A stretch of 64,000 bases of DNA, taken from positions 73,745,872-73,809,871 of the forward strand of contig CM043953.1 in NCBI GenBank assembly GCA_014529385.2, read 5' to 3'. Numbering within the stretch: the first letter of the stretch is position 1; each line of letters starts with the position of its first letter. The position numbers and the translations under genes were made by a program. This document shows, piece by piece, positions 22,201 to 34,439 of this stretch. The notes below the pieces were generated by a model. That model worked only from the letters and a program-made list of their open reading frames with translations, made no database searches and was not told where the DNA came from. Source of the stretch: Adiantum capillus-veneris. Taxonomy: Eukaryota; Streptophyta; Polypodiopsida; Polypodiales; Pteridaceae.

Positions 22201-23773
22201 GCCAGAGATCAATTCTCTCATGTTCATGGAACTTCGTAGTGAATTTTTGGATTCTCTAGAGGGAAAATATGAGCATGATGATGCATATTCCAAAGTGTGG
22301 AGCCATGTACAAATGAGGAATCCTTCTCACTCCAATGATGGTACTGTAGCGTTAACCTCCACACATAGTTCTCCTCTATCGAGTGATGAACTACAGCGAT
22401 GGAAGCATTTTACCATCGACAATGGGTGCCTACTCCATAAGGGGAGAGTTTGTGTACCGATGGATACAGACATTCGGTGCCAAATTCTTTTATGAATGTC
22501 ATGATAGTCCAAGTACAAGGCACCCGGGTATTAGAAAGACTTATGCTCTCGTACGATGATAGTTTTATTGCCCAGGTTTACATGGCTTTGTTCAAGCTTA
22601 TGTCTTGCACTGCCAAAAATGTCAAGTTAACAAAGCAGAGCGCCTAAAAGTAGGAGGCTCTTACATCCTTTGGAGATTCCCAATGGTAAATAGGAAAGTA
22701 TCTCTATGGATTTTATTGTAGGTTTACCAACCACTGTACGAGGTCATGACTCGATATGGGTGGTCGTAGACCGGTTGACTAAACTATGTAAGTTTATTCC
22801 AACCACATCAACGATTAAGACTCCATAACTAGCCAAGTTATTTGTGGACAACCTATACAAGTTGTATGGTTTGCCAAGTAACATTGTCCGTGATCGTGAT
22901 CCCAAGTCTAACAATATTTTTTGGAGGGTTGTGTTCAAATGATTGGGTACATAACTAAACCTTAGTACAGCCAATCATCCAGAAACAGATGGTCAGACTG
23001 AGAGTTAACCAAGTGCTAGAGGATATGCTAAGAGCATACGTTAGCAAGAAACAGTCAAACTGGAAAGAATATTTATCTATTCTCGAGTTTGCCTACAATA
23101 GTGCTAAGCATGTCATAATTGGATTTAGTCCTTTCATGCTCATGTATGGTTTTCAACCTAGGTCACCTGTTATGGTGGGCCTGGCAACCAAAAAGCTCCA
23201 ACAGATTAAGGATTTTCTCCAAGACCATATGGATATGCTAAAACTCGCTCGTAACTAATGTCCGACAAGCACAGGATCGGTATAAGAAGTACGCTGATGA
23301 GAAACATCGGCAAGTTACCTTTGAGGAAGGGGAGGAAGTATTTTTACGTGTGCCAGAACATTCAAAAAGTCTAAAAATTGGGCCAACACCTAAATTATCT
23401 CCACGATATTGTGGGCTTTTCAAAATACTCAAGCGAGTAGGTGATCGTGCCTACAAATTATTGCTACCTACACATTCTCGTATTCATCCAGTGTTTCATG
23501 TAAGCCGTTTACATAAGCGGTTACATGGGGACGACAATGTCATTGACCAACAGATTTTGGTTGATTTTGTTGAATCTCCTACCTTATCGCATGAGCCTGA
23601 ATGTATTCTCGACTATCATGATTTACGTACGCATCATCATGTACGTCAACAAGCCTTAATCAAGTGGAAAGATCAACCTGAGGAAGGTGCCACTTGGGAA
23701 AACATTAGTGTTCTTAAGAAGAAGTTTCACTTTTGTTTTCGAGGAAGAAAACTCTTCTTTAAGGGGGGAGTAA
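22200..23773 (+). mobile_element. Chromovirus integrase, chromodomain and polypurine tract
   Basis: Integrase from about 22,380 to 23,330, its core worn. The C-terminal part has H-P-V-F-H-V-S-R-L-H-K near 23,490, and a chromodomain with Q-A-L-I-K-W-K-D-Q-P-E-E-G-A-T-W-E lies near 23,650-23,705. Chromodomains are known to steer insertion toward heterochromatin. The polypurine tract AAGGGGGGAG (23,761-23,770) sits just before the 3' LTR. Broken. Confidence 0.85.
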
Positions 23774-23905
23774 TGTCACGACAAGGGCAAGGCCGGGATA
23801 GGCAGTGTGGAAAGGGAGTCCAACTAGGGCAAAGGGCTAGGAGCCATGCTATAGAGTGGGAGGTTGGGAGGTGGACTCCAAGGTACTAGTTCCCCTTGTC
23901 TCATA
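23774..23905 (+). repeat. Chromovirus 3' LTR (132 bp)
   Basis: Starts TGTCACGACAAGG and is the same length as the 5' copy, differing at about eight positions. CCCAC follows at 23,906-23,910. Confidence 0.92.
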
Positions 23906-23910
23906 CCCAC

Positions 23911-24600
23911 TCCTCACAACATGGAGAACTATCAAACTATTCATTGGTTCACATTAGTAATTATGATACCTTAGATGTGGCTGCATTTGGAAGCATCTCT
24001 TGGAAATGTTGTTTTACATGATGTGATACATGTCTTTAAGATTTCAATGGACCTTTTCTCCATCTCTCAAGAAAATTTTAAAGGTCTAGAGGTCTACTTG
24101 GATGATGAAGTTATTGAAGTGTTTTGTAGAAATAATCTCTCTATTGTGGCTCATATTTATCAAGAAGGTGGATTGTATCATAAGTCTCTCTAGTGGGCTC
24201 ATATTTATCAAAGAGTTGGCTTGTATCACATACAATCATTCTCTTCTATATGGAAGCTGAAAGAGTCCCATTTGCATCAAGTATTATGTACCAAATCCAA
24301 AGCACCTCTCACAAATGATACCAACATACTTTGGCACTCTCGCTTTGGTCATGTCCCCATTGCTACTTTGCATCGTTTTGTTTCCAGAGATATGGTGGTT
24401 ATCAGCTTGCCCAAGCTTCGCAAGTCCCATCATGTTTGCTCTTCATGTGCAAAAGTCAAACAACACAAGGATTCATTTCCATAGGTGGCTACTCTGGAGT
24501 TGGTTCATGCTAATCTTGTACATTCTATGGAGGTTGATTCCCTTGGTGGATCAAAGTATTCCCTACTACCAGTGGATGCCGGAGAAGGGAAAAAATGTAG
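23911..24600 (+). mobile_element. Ty1/copia protease/GAG-pre-integrase remnant, right part of interrupted element
   Basis: After the target duplication the copia fossil resumes: G-N-V-V-L-H-D-V-I-H-V-F-K-I-S-M is typical of the copia protease region, followed by L-W-H-S-R-F-G-H-V and a K-x-H-H-V-C-S-S-C-A-K-V-K-Q motif of the GAG-pre-integrase zinc-binding domain (about 24,330-24,475). The start of an integrase-like region is visible up to about 24,580, where similarity ends. Multiple breaks; older than the chromovirus. Confidence 0.82.
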
Positions 24601-25830
24601 CTGAGGTTCTTGTTTTTTGAATCTTAAAAAACGCCTATTAGCAGGTTGCTCTTGGAGAACATGGGGGAGAAGTTTTTGGTTGGAAAATAAGAGGCTATCA
24701 ATTCCAAAATTCTGCCACTTGTGTGGCTGCAAAAAGTATTAAGATGGCAAAGATGGAGGCATGTAATTTTCTCCCTTTATGAACCATCAAAGATGTATCT
24801 GATTCTTTGATATTTGTCCTTATGATGTACCCCTTTATTTTTTCACCCCCTTTTGGTATGTACCCTCATAGCCAGGATGACCCCTATCCTTCCTTAAGAT
24901 AGTTGTACGTCTTCCTCATTTTTAATTCATTTCAAGTAGTTCCTCTAAAAAAACATTTATGCCACTTGTGCCGCTGCTCTCTCTTAATGAACCGCTAAGG
25001 GGAATTTTTTTGGAGGGCGTAAGAGATGCCACTCACAAAGTCACTTGAAACTCCAAAAATGTAGGAGGCCTATCATTCCCCATTTTTCCACAGTATATGG
25101 ATTTTGCACAGTTAAATACATTATGCCCTCATCATCTAAGTATCGATCACCACTGTATGCCACAGGCACTAGGTCCTTGAACTCACTAGGTCTCTCTTCA
25201 AACCTTACACATTAGTGATCCATACCATCCTTGTAATTCTTTGCACTTTGATCAAAGGTATTTCAAGTGCAATAGTTTCATGGTTGGTGCGGGTTGGGAC
25301 GGTCTTGCTCCCATGTTTGTTCCCTCTTTAAGACTCACACTTTTGAATTCCTCAACCATGTAGGTGTAGGATATTTTTGATGAAGTATCAAACAAATTTT
25401 CCTTTGGGATTGGCTCTAAGGGAGGTATTGGTCCTTGATTCACACTCCCTTTCGTGGAGATGTCACTAATTTTTTCTCCTAAAATAAGGTTTTTGCTTTG
25501 AAAAAATCTACTTGATCTCAAATGTATCAAGAAAAAGCACTTTTGCAAAACCTTGACCTGTTACCTCTTTGCTTGCTTCCACATCTTCATCTCGAGATCA
25601 ACTCAAGCCGCAATACTCTAGCCCATGTAATATGTACAAAAAACATTCAATGGTTATGATCTCATAGTAGCCATTCAATTAGTCATAAATCCTTGAATCG
25701 ACAAAACAATTGTGCTTTTTGCACGAATTCTATTTGAGCTTGACAAGTCCTCAAATGATGTTCAAATTCAATTTTGAAAAGACCACTAGGCTTCTTGTGA
25801 CTAGATCTTGCTATAGTAGAAATCTGGTCT
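24601..25830. other. No assignable gene
   Basis: AT-rich stretch. A minus-strand frame at 25,252-25,548 is open but unremarkable. No repeats stand out. Confidence 0.4.
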
Positions 25831-26620
25831 TAGTCTGTGACAAGGGAACATGGATCATGATCCATGTACCTCAATGGTAGAACATGATCTATGTACCTCA
25901 GTGGAAGAATGTGATGGAACTTCACACACAGCTTGCCCTTGGTACCCTGACACCAGCTATATACTTTTGTGTGATTTGGACTTGATTAGTTTTGTGATAA
26001 GGGAACATGGATCGTGATCCATGTACCTCAGTGGCAGAATGTGATGAAACTTCACACAAAGCTTTCCCTTCATACCTTGACACCATCTATATGCTTTGAG
26101 TGTGATTTGGACTTGATTAGGTTAGTTGAAAGTCAAATCTAGGTTTGAATTTATGGTTATTTACTCTTAAGTGTTTTTGGCCCTTTTGATGAACTTTTTG
26201 CATTCTTTTGGCAACCTTGCTTTGGGCAATATTATTTCTAATGGCCTCTGCTATACAGACTGGAATTATCTTTGTCCAAAATATCAGATAGGGGATATGA
26301 ATCACGATCCATGTTCCATCACTTTTAGACTTAGGATTTGGTGAGTTGATAGCTTATGATGTTTGTAGCCTATCCCCAAAATCTTTTTGGACTTGTATCA
26401 ATTTTTTCTAGCCAGAAGTAGAATATTGGGTCTGCTTTTGCGGTTTTTAGTTATCTTCTATTTTTGACTCTTTTGACCTCTTTTTTCAACTTTTTTGCAA
26501 GTATATCTTTTGGAAAAGGTGTTTCATTAAGTCTCACCTACCCACTGCTCAATTCTCAATCAAAATCTATGATGAGGTACATGGATCACGATCCATGTTT
26601 AACCTCCTTTTGACATGAAA
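25830..26620 (-). repeat. Block with recurring CATGGATC-AC-GATCCATG palindrome
   Basis: An 18-bp palindrome CATGGATCAYGATCCATG recurs at 25,849-25,866, 26,006-26,023, 26,295-26,313 (one arm worn) and 26,580-26,597, with a half copy at about 25,883. The first two sit in tandem units of about 130-155 bp (25,830-25,985 and 25,986-26,115). Between copies the DNA is noncoding with frequent short A/T runs. On the minus strand the block lies downstream of an LTR start at 27,284, the same relative position as the palindrome-bearing leader at 48-50 kb. Confidence 0.8.
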
Positions 26621-27284
26621 TTTGTTGAGCTGGTAGTCTATGCTATTTTGAAGTGATTTGGTTCACAAAAAGTTTAAAATCCCCGCAATTGGGCTATCTT
26701 TTGGTGATTTTTTCTAATTTTCTTGATTTGAGCGTGATATTGGTTTCAGTTGTTTGAAGGTAGTATCAGTCTGATGGTCTCAAATCTACTTTACAACCAC
26801 TTTTACACTCAAAACTGTAGATTTAGCTCATAGACAGGTGGTTGTAAACCACAAAAAATGGAGAATGATTATACCTAAATGAAAGAACAAGAAACAAGAA
26901 ACAAGGAACACAATACACTTTTTGAAATTGAGTTTTGATCTCTAGAGATTGAGAAAAATGGATTACAAGGTGTTGTTGAGTTGTCGCTCTCAGTCATACA
27001 TACACAACTCTTCAAAATATTTAGATAATATTATAATGGTCTGTTCAAACTAGAAACTTTGAATCTTATACCTAGGGCTTCTCATTTGGCCAATGGCCGG
27101 CTTACAAGGCTTTTAGGTTTAGGACAAAAGAATTACAGCTTGGAGTGTTCAAAAACGCGACTCAACAATCATGACTTCTCTTTATACAAAGATTTTTTGA
27201 AAAAATAATGTGATTACATCAAATCATGGGCTTTGTGGTAGTGTAGCCAACTAGGAGGATGCTCATTAGGTAACTCCACCAACA
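26621..27284 (-). mobile_element. Probable minus-strand LTR start with TATA-like element
   Basis: On the minus strand a polypurine run GGAAGGGGGGAA (27,285-27,297) is followed by TGTTGGTGGAGTTACC, the usual junction of element interior and LTR. A TATAAAG motif lies about 100 bp into the LTR, on the minus strand near 27,185. The far end of the LTR cannot be fixed; noncoding sequence continues into the palindrome block. Fossil LTR of unassigned family. Confidence 0.5.
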
Positions 27285-27329
27285 TTCCCCCCTTCCTAAT
27301 CATTGCATGCACTCATGCAAGCTTTGTCT

Positions 27330-28900
27330 TTGGCTTCAGTAATCAAATTGCCTTTTCTTGAGTGTCTTCGTGATTCTTGTGAACTTGGCAGCACGAGCAA
27401 CAATGTCTTCTTGTATGGATAGGTCTTTGAATGGATCGTTGAGGACCATGCTCTGATAGGCAATGTGGCATGCTTGTAGATATTTTGTGAGGGCGTTGAA
27501 AATGGTAGAGTCCATTTCAAAAAACCCTCTCATGAACACCTCTTCAAATGTTTGCATGTAATGTGAAGGCAAAAATATGATTCGTGCATACATGCCCATA
27601 ATGATGTTTTTGTTTGGGACTTCAATTTCTAGATTCCATGTGATGCCTTCCGTGCCTTGTAGGAATACTTGCCATTGGTGCTTTGCAACTTCAATGTCTT
27701 CAAATGCCTGAATGCATGTGATAATCTTCTTTGCAATCTTTCTAAGCATTTGTCAAGTCAGATTTGGGACATCTTGCATTTGGGTGATCACTGCTTGCAT
27801 TGCATGCACCATGTAGGATTCAATTGCTGTGTAGTTGTTCATGAGATTTGAAAGCACTGGGTAGTTAAGCATCAATATTTGGTCACACTTCCATGTGTAG
27901 TAGCTATTCTGGCCAAGATCATTTTCAAGGAATGGGGCAATAAGTCGGGTTGATCTTGAGATGTTGTGGTGCAATCCTGTAAGTAAACTTATCTTGTGGC
28001 CTCTTTTCAAATCACTTTTTCCTCTAGAGGGCTTGGCTTTCCAGTATTAAGAGCACTTGATCTATTGTGATGGGTACATCTTCATAATTTCCTTTAGCAT
28101 TCAACTCGAGAGAGGGTAGGAGCTTCTTTTGCCAGAGGAGGGCCTCTTGCTTCATCAGCAGTGGCAAGGGAATCATTCCATGGTCAAAGTTCTTGACCTC
28201 TTCATCTAGTTTCACCATCAAGAGGTCCACGGACTCCAACACTTTAAGTTCATAGAGCATATATTCCTTGTGCAAGTCATCGAGGATATCTTTGATCCAC
28301 CTCTTGAGTTCCTCCTTGGCATCTACCTACTCTCTCTCTTGTTCAAAATCATGTAACCCACTCCTTGTAGGTGTGCTTGGTAGGTCCATCGGGGATAGAC
28401 ATGTCTACTATTTCAAACTCGATCATTGATGGTGTGATTTGTTGGGCTACCACTACAGCATTTGCTTTCATGGCACTGATTGCCACATCTTTGCTTTGTA
28501 CGTCTTGAGCATGATTCTTGTATTGGCTAGCCAAATCTACCTTTGATTTTGCCAGCTACTCTTGCAATTCTTTGATCTCTGTGTTTTGGTTCTGTGTAGC
28601 CACATTCCCGGCTACCATCATCTGTCTTTGATATTTCTTATGTCCTAACTCTGTTTTTAGAGCTTTAATCTCCTATGATATAGCAAAAGGACTCTGAGAG
28701 GTTGTGGATGGAGTGGGGTACATCTTGCATGGTGAGGAGAGTTGATAGCATATGCTTAACATCATAAGAGTCGCATAGCTTTGTGTATTTTTTATGTTCT
28801 CCTGTTAGCTTTTCTTCTAGGGCTTGATGTTCCACTTTGTAATGGAAATTGGCCCATCAACTTTGAGAATAGCGGAATTAGGAGACTTGAAGAGAGCATT
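27330..28900 (-). pseudogene. Unidentified minus-strand coding remnant, probably retroelement-associated
   Basis: A series of consecutive minus-strand frames of coding character covers about 1.5 kb: a Gln/Lys/Asp-rich part with coiled-coil-like spacing, then a Leu/Glu-rich part (L-Y-E-L-K-V-L-E-S-V-D-L-L), then a C-terminal part rich in aromatic residues ending ...K-R-Q-F-D-Y. No catalytic motif or zinc knuckle is seen. The last stop lies less than 50 bp before the polypurine tract, so it is probably the last gene of an LTR element. Several breaks. Not recognised as a standard gag or pol domain. Confidence 0.4.
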
Positions 28901-30427
28901 TTTGTGAGACTACTTTGAGAACATAGAGGGTAAACTTAATTAGAGGTAGCAACATAACCATTATACTTTATTAACTTGGCATGAACAATACTTTTGCAAG
29001 AGAGAGAGAGAATTAGAGAACTTGACAACAGTTGAGGACCGGATTTATGTGGTGCCGATCCCCCCTCCAATCGGCTTTTGTATTATAAATTCTCCCATAT
29101 AAAGAGAGGCTTGGTATAATAAAATCTTTGTGTTCCTTGTGACCTTTGTGATGCCATGAAGATGGAAAGATTCATGCATCACGAGCATCACATAAACTTT
29201 GTAAAAGCATTAACCATCCCCGGCCTCAGTCCCAAGGCCTCAAACACCTTTGAAGGTGGAGAGAGCTAACAGGGAGGCATAATAGCATAGTAATGAAGAT
29301 GGAAAGCTTAATCAGTAAATCATGGCTCTTGGTTGGATTTGCATTCCATAGCCAAGAGTGTTGGTGTAGGCTCTCAAATTCTCAACAAGCTTGGAGAAGG
29401 AGATGGAGTTCTTGCAGTTTCACCAAGTGAGAATCTGTGAAAAATGAGTGTGTGAGAGAGTATATACCCCCAAGCACACCCCTTGCTTGCTTTGGTCGAC
29501 CCCTCCTTGTAGCTCAAGCTTGAAGCTCATTGGACCCCTCTAAGCCTAGGTAATCATATGCACAATGCATTTCAAGCAACATGGGTAGAATTAGGGCAAG
29601 TGTCCCCCTTACCTCTTTAAGAGAGAGAGCTTGAAAATATCTAGATATTTGTTGAATTGAACTAGAAGCTCATTGGACCCCTCTTTATCCAAGCCAATAG
29701 GATTCAAACACACCATGTGGCTAAGCATAGGGAGAGCTTGACATGTGTCCATGTGTCCCTTGAGAAAGGAGGTGCCGTTTGGGTGAGTGGGAGGTTAAGT
29801 CAAAGATTCCCCTAACTTTGGGGCTTTCCACCTTCTTTGTAGGGTATCTTTTTGACTCAAGCACCTTACCCCCCATGCATGGGAAGCTTCTCAATCACCT
29901 TCCTTATCAAGCATGACAAGCACCTCAAGCACCTTAGTCATCAAGCATCAACAAGCACGACATGCACCTCAAGCACCTTACTCATCAAGCATGACAAGCA
30001 CCTCAAGCTTGGGCCGGGTTCCCACCTCAAGCACATCCCTAGATTTCCTAAGGTCTAAGGACTTTTAACACTAACCTTTGGAGGTCTTTAATGAAGCTAA
30101 CCCTAAGGTCTTTTAAGCTCCATTAGATGCACGTTGCTCTTTGATAGACTACCTCCTTTTGGACCCATATTCAGATGTAACCATCTCTCCTCTTGGTCCC
30201 CTGCTGAGATAAGTCTAGAAGCACTTATTGCCCATTGATCTTTGGTAGACAATCCCCTTTTGGACCCCACTTGAGATGCAACCATCTCTCCTTTTGGTCC
30301 CCTGCTGAGATAGGTCTAGAAGCACATGTCTCTATTCTAACTCTTGTTCCCGTTTATTCTCTCGCGTTAAATGATCAATTTAATATGAGAAAATCATTTG
30401 GATTAGCTAGATATTATATTTTATGAC
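28901..30427 (-). repeat. Noncoding LTR-like DNA with internal tandem repeats
   Basis: On the minus strand this follows the LTR start at 30,428 and is probably LTR and beyond. A unit of about 100-105 bp (landmarks CTTTTGGACCC, AACCATCTCTCC, GGTCCCCTGCTGAGATA and TCTAGAAGCAC on the plus strand) is repeated at 30,125-30,220 and 30,221-30,325. A second array at 29,890-30,010 repeats CATCAAGCA/CAAGCACCTCAAGCACCTTA units about every 50-60 bp. No coding. Confidence 0.6.
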
Positions 30428-33400
30428 ATTACCTCTCTCTTAAAATCATAGTCGTCCTTGACTATGAGGTAGAGAAGATAAAGCCTAGTCATTAGTCCAT
30501 GTTTCTTAGCGGATAGAGGATCTCTTTTTACCCTACGACATCATTCCAGAATGGATGACTAATACATTTGGTGCTCAGGAGACTTAGATGTCACACCCAT
30601 GTTTGCTCTTTAGTCCATATCATACTTCCAAAGTAGAGTGACAAGTTCTACTTGGTGTTTAGGAGACGTCGTCACCACAAACATGATCCTAAGCATGCAT
30701 ACTTCTGAAATTTTGTGCACAAGAAAAGAAAGAGAATGAGTCTTATAAGACAAAAACATTGTTCATTTAAATGCATTTTCATTTGCTTACTCTAGTGTAG
30801 CATTGTAAGCATTGACAAGGTTCATATTATCCTTAAGCTAGGTTCCTTGCATCCCTCTAGCATCTTTAAAAGGACAATCCTTAAACTTAATAAGATCTCA
30901 ACGGATAATCTTACCGTTTCTTAATACCTTGTCTTCATGTCATAGGATGAACTCACATTAAAGTACTTCTTCTTGATCTTCAATTTTGGAGGGTCTGCAA
31001 CTATTGATTCTTTTGGTGGCGCTCCTTTGTAAGTCTTACATAGGCTCTTATGGAAAACATTGTGCATGAGCCAATGGTTGGGCAACTTGAATTGATAAGA
31101 CATCTCATTGATTGGATTAAGAATTTAAAAAGGACCATAGTATCTTTTTGCTAGCATAATACTCTTGGTGGCCCCTAGGATTCTTGCTCGTAGTATGCCT
31201 TAGACAAGCCTTGAGAAACTTTAGAAAGACCTAATCATTTTTCTTAAAGGCTAAGGCTCTTCTGTGATTATTAGTAGCAACCCTTTTGCCTTTGCTTTGA
31301 GATGGATATAAACTCTTTAATCTTTGGAAAATATTCTTGCAAGTCTCAGCTATATTCATCAGTAGAGCCAATATCTTCCCATGTACTTTAAGTAGTAAGG
31401 GACTTTTATATCTTCCCTCTTTAACCTCGAAAGGTGCATTCCCCATAGAAGTATGTACAATATCATTGTACACATATTCTACAAGAGGTAGGTACTTCTC
31501 TCATTGAGAGCGTTGATGTACTTCCATGACATAGGCTTTTAGTAGATTCAAGAATTGTTAAATTAGATATTTCACTTTGGTCATCCATTTGTGGATGATG
31601 GGTCGAAAGAGAAATTTAATCTACTTCTTAGATTCTCAAAGAGACCCTTCTAGAAATTACTGGTCATTCTAGGATCTTTGTCCGGCACTAGGATGTTGGC
31701 AAGCCATGATACTTGAAAATTTGAGATCTAAAGAGGGTTGCCGTTTGATGTGCTTAATAGTCTTTTTGATAGGCATAGAGTGTATTTTCTTGCTAAGCCT
31801 CTCGACGACTGAAATAATCCAAGCTGCTCCCCGCGATCAAATTTCAATTTTTGTATACCACGCATTTTGAAACATACTCTTGTATGTTTACTTTTCATGG
31901 CATACCAATAGAAATACATTTCTACTCCTCAAAGATTAGATTATGGAATCCTCTTTGCCCCACATAAGGAGAAGCATGGGATTCATACATGACTTTCTTA
32001 TTGTAAGGGTGAGTAACACATAGCCTATTGCTGTTTGGAAGATAACCATCCTTCAAGGTGAATGGTTATTTTTTATTCCCTAATGCAAAGGCTGTAATTA
32101 CGTACTTAAAGTCTCGGTCAATAGCATACTCATCTATCCTAAAAGATAGATCATTGTGAGTTGCTATAAACACCACCTTTACCCTTGGCCGTTGTGAAAG
32201 TGCATCGACCACTTGATTGTGCTTGCCAGCAATGTGAGCAACATGAAATTTAATTTGCGAAAGATTGTTTCCCACCTCATTTGTTTGTCGGAGAGCTTGG
32301 TTTGCATAATGAAGTTCTTGAGGCTTTGTGATCCTTTTGTAGGATGAATGGAGTCCCCAAGAGATAGTGTTTCCATGTGTCTAGGACATATAGAACATCT
32401 AGTAGCTCTTTTTTGTATTTTCCCAATACTTGCTTATCAGAGTTGATTCTTTGAATCTCAATATGTTACGGCATGCCCTTCTTAAAGCAAAACAGTTCCA
32501 AGGCAATAACCACCCACAAGCATCACATTGGAACTCAAATGGCTTTGAGAGATCTAGTAGTGTGAGCACAAGTTGAGAGATAAGCTTCCCAAAGCTTCTT
32601 GCACTTTTGCAGTCCATGAATACTTAACATTCTTTTTCATTAAGTCATGTAATGGGCCTGCTATTAGCGAGAATTTTTCTATGAAGCATCTATAGTTTTC
32701 ACACATACCTATAAAGCTTCGTACCTCCTATAGATTCCTTGGATTAGTCCATCCTTTTATTACCTCTAACTTTGCTGGATCCATACGGGTGCCATCTTTA
32801 GAGATAATATGACCTAAATATTGAACCTCTTGTAGGAAAAATTCACTTTTATTTTGATTAATGAAAAGCTTATTCTCTCTCACAACTTGAAAGATTACCT
32901 GGAGGTGTCGCTTGTACTCCTCGAGAGAATTTGAGTGGCTCGTGGCACATGAAATCTGTTTTTGATAGTGATCTTATTCAATACTCTATAGTTGACACAC
33001 ATGTGATATGTGCCATCTTTCTTTTGCACTAAAAGTATTGGTGAACAGAATGGAGAGGAGCTAGGCCTCACCATCCCTTTTTGCACCAATTCATGCACTT
33101 GCCTAGACTTATCAAAAGAAAGCATATTTACTAGGGATATAGTGTTTCCTAACTCATTAGCATCTATGTACATGCTCTTTTCCCTGTAGGTGAAGTAGAT
33201 TCTCCTTTTAGGGAACTTCATGTTGGAAGCCATGCGGTTAAACCATGGTACCCCAAGGATAACATCCTCATGTTTGAGAGGGGAGATGAAGAAATCCTCT
33301 TTACATAGTCTTGTGAGAAATTTAGTTTGGACCAAGAAAATTTATTGCAAGGAGTTTCTCGACTAGATGAAGCCACAATGAAGCAATCAAAATTGAACAA
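30428..33400 (-). mobile_element. Ty3/gypsy pol remnant and LTR start, minus strand
   Basis: Reading on the minus strand: protease-end motif V-I-L-G-V-P-W-F and the RT entry P-S-S-S-P-F-C-S-P-I-L-L-V-Q-K-K-D-G-T (33,335-32,895). RNase H remnants follow (F-E-F-Q-C-D-A-C-G near 32,540; H-I-A-G-K-H-N-Q-V-V-D-A-L-S near 32,230). Then come integrase fragments (32,000-31,230) and an integrase C-terminal piece with W-L-M-H-N-V-F-H-K-S-L near 31,060. A polypurine-like run (30,443-30,429) precedes TGTCATAA, the LTR start at 30,428. Many breaks; old. The matching upstream LTR and gag are not clearly seen. Confidence 0.82.
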
Positions 33401-34230
33401 AGCGGTGGAAGAAGCATTAGTTAAGGTTTATGCTGAAAGAGGTAAGTTTGCTGCCTGTGAGATTCAAGCCTCAAACATCCTTCCAATGTGGAATATAAAA
33501 CCCTCTTAAAGCATCATCCAAAAGAGAAATAAACTCTAGATCTTCCTCAATTGGCAAATAATCTTGTAAAGCTTTTGTATCTTGGTCCATAGTAACCTGT
33601 AAACTCCCTATTACTTGATCAAAAGAAGTATAAACATGCATAAAGATCATTGGGTTGGTAAAACACTCTGCACTTCTTTTACTCTCCATCAAATACCGCT
33701 CACGTGCATCAGAACAAGATCTAGTGCAACTCAAAGATATCATTAATCTCTTTGGTAAGAAAATCGTCATAATAGATTGGATCAACAAGACCTTTGCATG
33801 GTTGTACAACTTCTAGCACCCCCACTGATAGCACTAAGTGTTGAGTTTTCTACATACCTCGGGGTGTCATGATCACTTGCTATCAATCAACACTCATTCA
33901 CAGAAGTGATGAAACTAGACCTTCATAAAGAAAAGTCTCTACATTTGTATCTCCAAAGAGTTCTTATGGAGCAAAGCTAGAATTTGCATCATCATCAAAA
34001 TCATCAAAGCTAATATTACCGTCATCTATATGTAGTTGTATATGGTTGCAATTATGTACTTGCATGCTTTTCTTTGTAGATTCATCCACAAAACTGCTCC
34101 CTTTATACTCCTCTACATGTGGAGCTTCATTTGGTATAGATAAGACATGTAGATCTTCAACTTCTCTCCACCCCTCTCCACATTCCACCTTTCGAGCCAA
34201 ATTCAACTGCTTCTATCATATCTTTGATCA
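33401..34230 (-). other. Possible upstream coding remnant of the minus-strand element, unidentified
   Basis: Two open minus-strand frames (33,809-33,471 and 34,206-33,964) with acidic composition (a D-D-F-D-D-D-A-N run; E-E-D-L-E-F-I-S-L-L-D-D). They may belong to the gag end of the gypsy fossil or to a separate element. No motif allows naming. Confidence 0.25.
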
Positions 34231-34234
34231 CGAC

Positions 34235-34428
34235 CACCCAAACTGATCGTGTTTAGCCAAGGAAACAAATAATTTGGTGCAACAAGCTTCTGCATCAGCC
34301 ACAAGGTTGAGAATTCCGAGGCCTCCTTGATTCACCGGCCAAGCAATTGATTCGCAACAGGCCCAACCTATTCCCCGAAGATCTACAAGAGCAAGTAGAC
34401 CTCCAAAAATTTTTGTTCCATCCTTCAA
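34235..34428 (-). mobile_element. LINE (non-LTR) reverse-transcriptase downstream fragment
   Basis: The minus-strand motif W-P-V-N-Q-G-G-L-G-I-L-N-L-V-A-D-A-E-A-C-x-x-K-L-F resembles the conserved 'P-x-x-x-G-G-L-G-I-x-x-L-x-x-x-N-x-A-x-x-x-K-L' region found after the RT domain in plant LINEs. Only about 65 codons remain. At its right end the plus-strand copia fragment begins, so one truncated the other or both were joined by deletion. Confidence 0.6.
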
Positions 34429-34439
34429 CCATCTCTTGA

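Larger units (their letters stand above)
18003..23905 (+). mobile_element. Ty3/gypsy chromovirus, 5.9 kb, both LTRs present, nested in a copia fossil
   Basis: LTRs of 132 bp each (18,003-18,134 and 23,774-23,905), a tRNA-iMet-type primer site, a polypurine tract, gag, protease, RT, RNase H, integrase and a C-terminal chromodomain in gypsy order. The duplication CCCAC at 17,998-18,002 and 23,906-23,910 marks the insertion. The LTRs differ at about 8 of 132 positions (about 94 per cent identical), suggesting an age of several million years at usual plant rates and more at slow rates. Structure looks whole end to end, but the coding region is broken, with roughly half a dozen interruptions. Confidence 0.92.
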
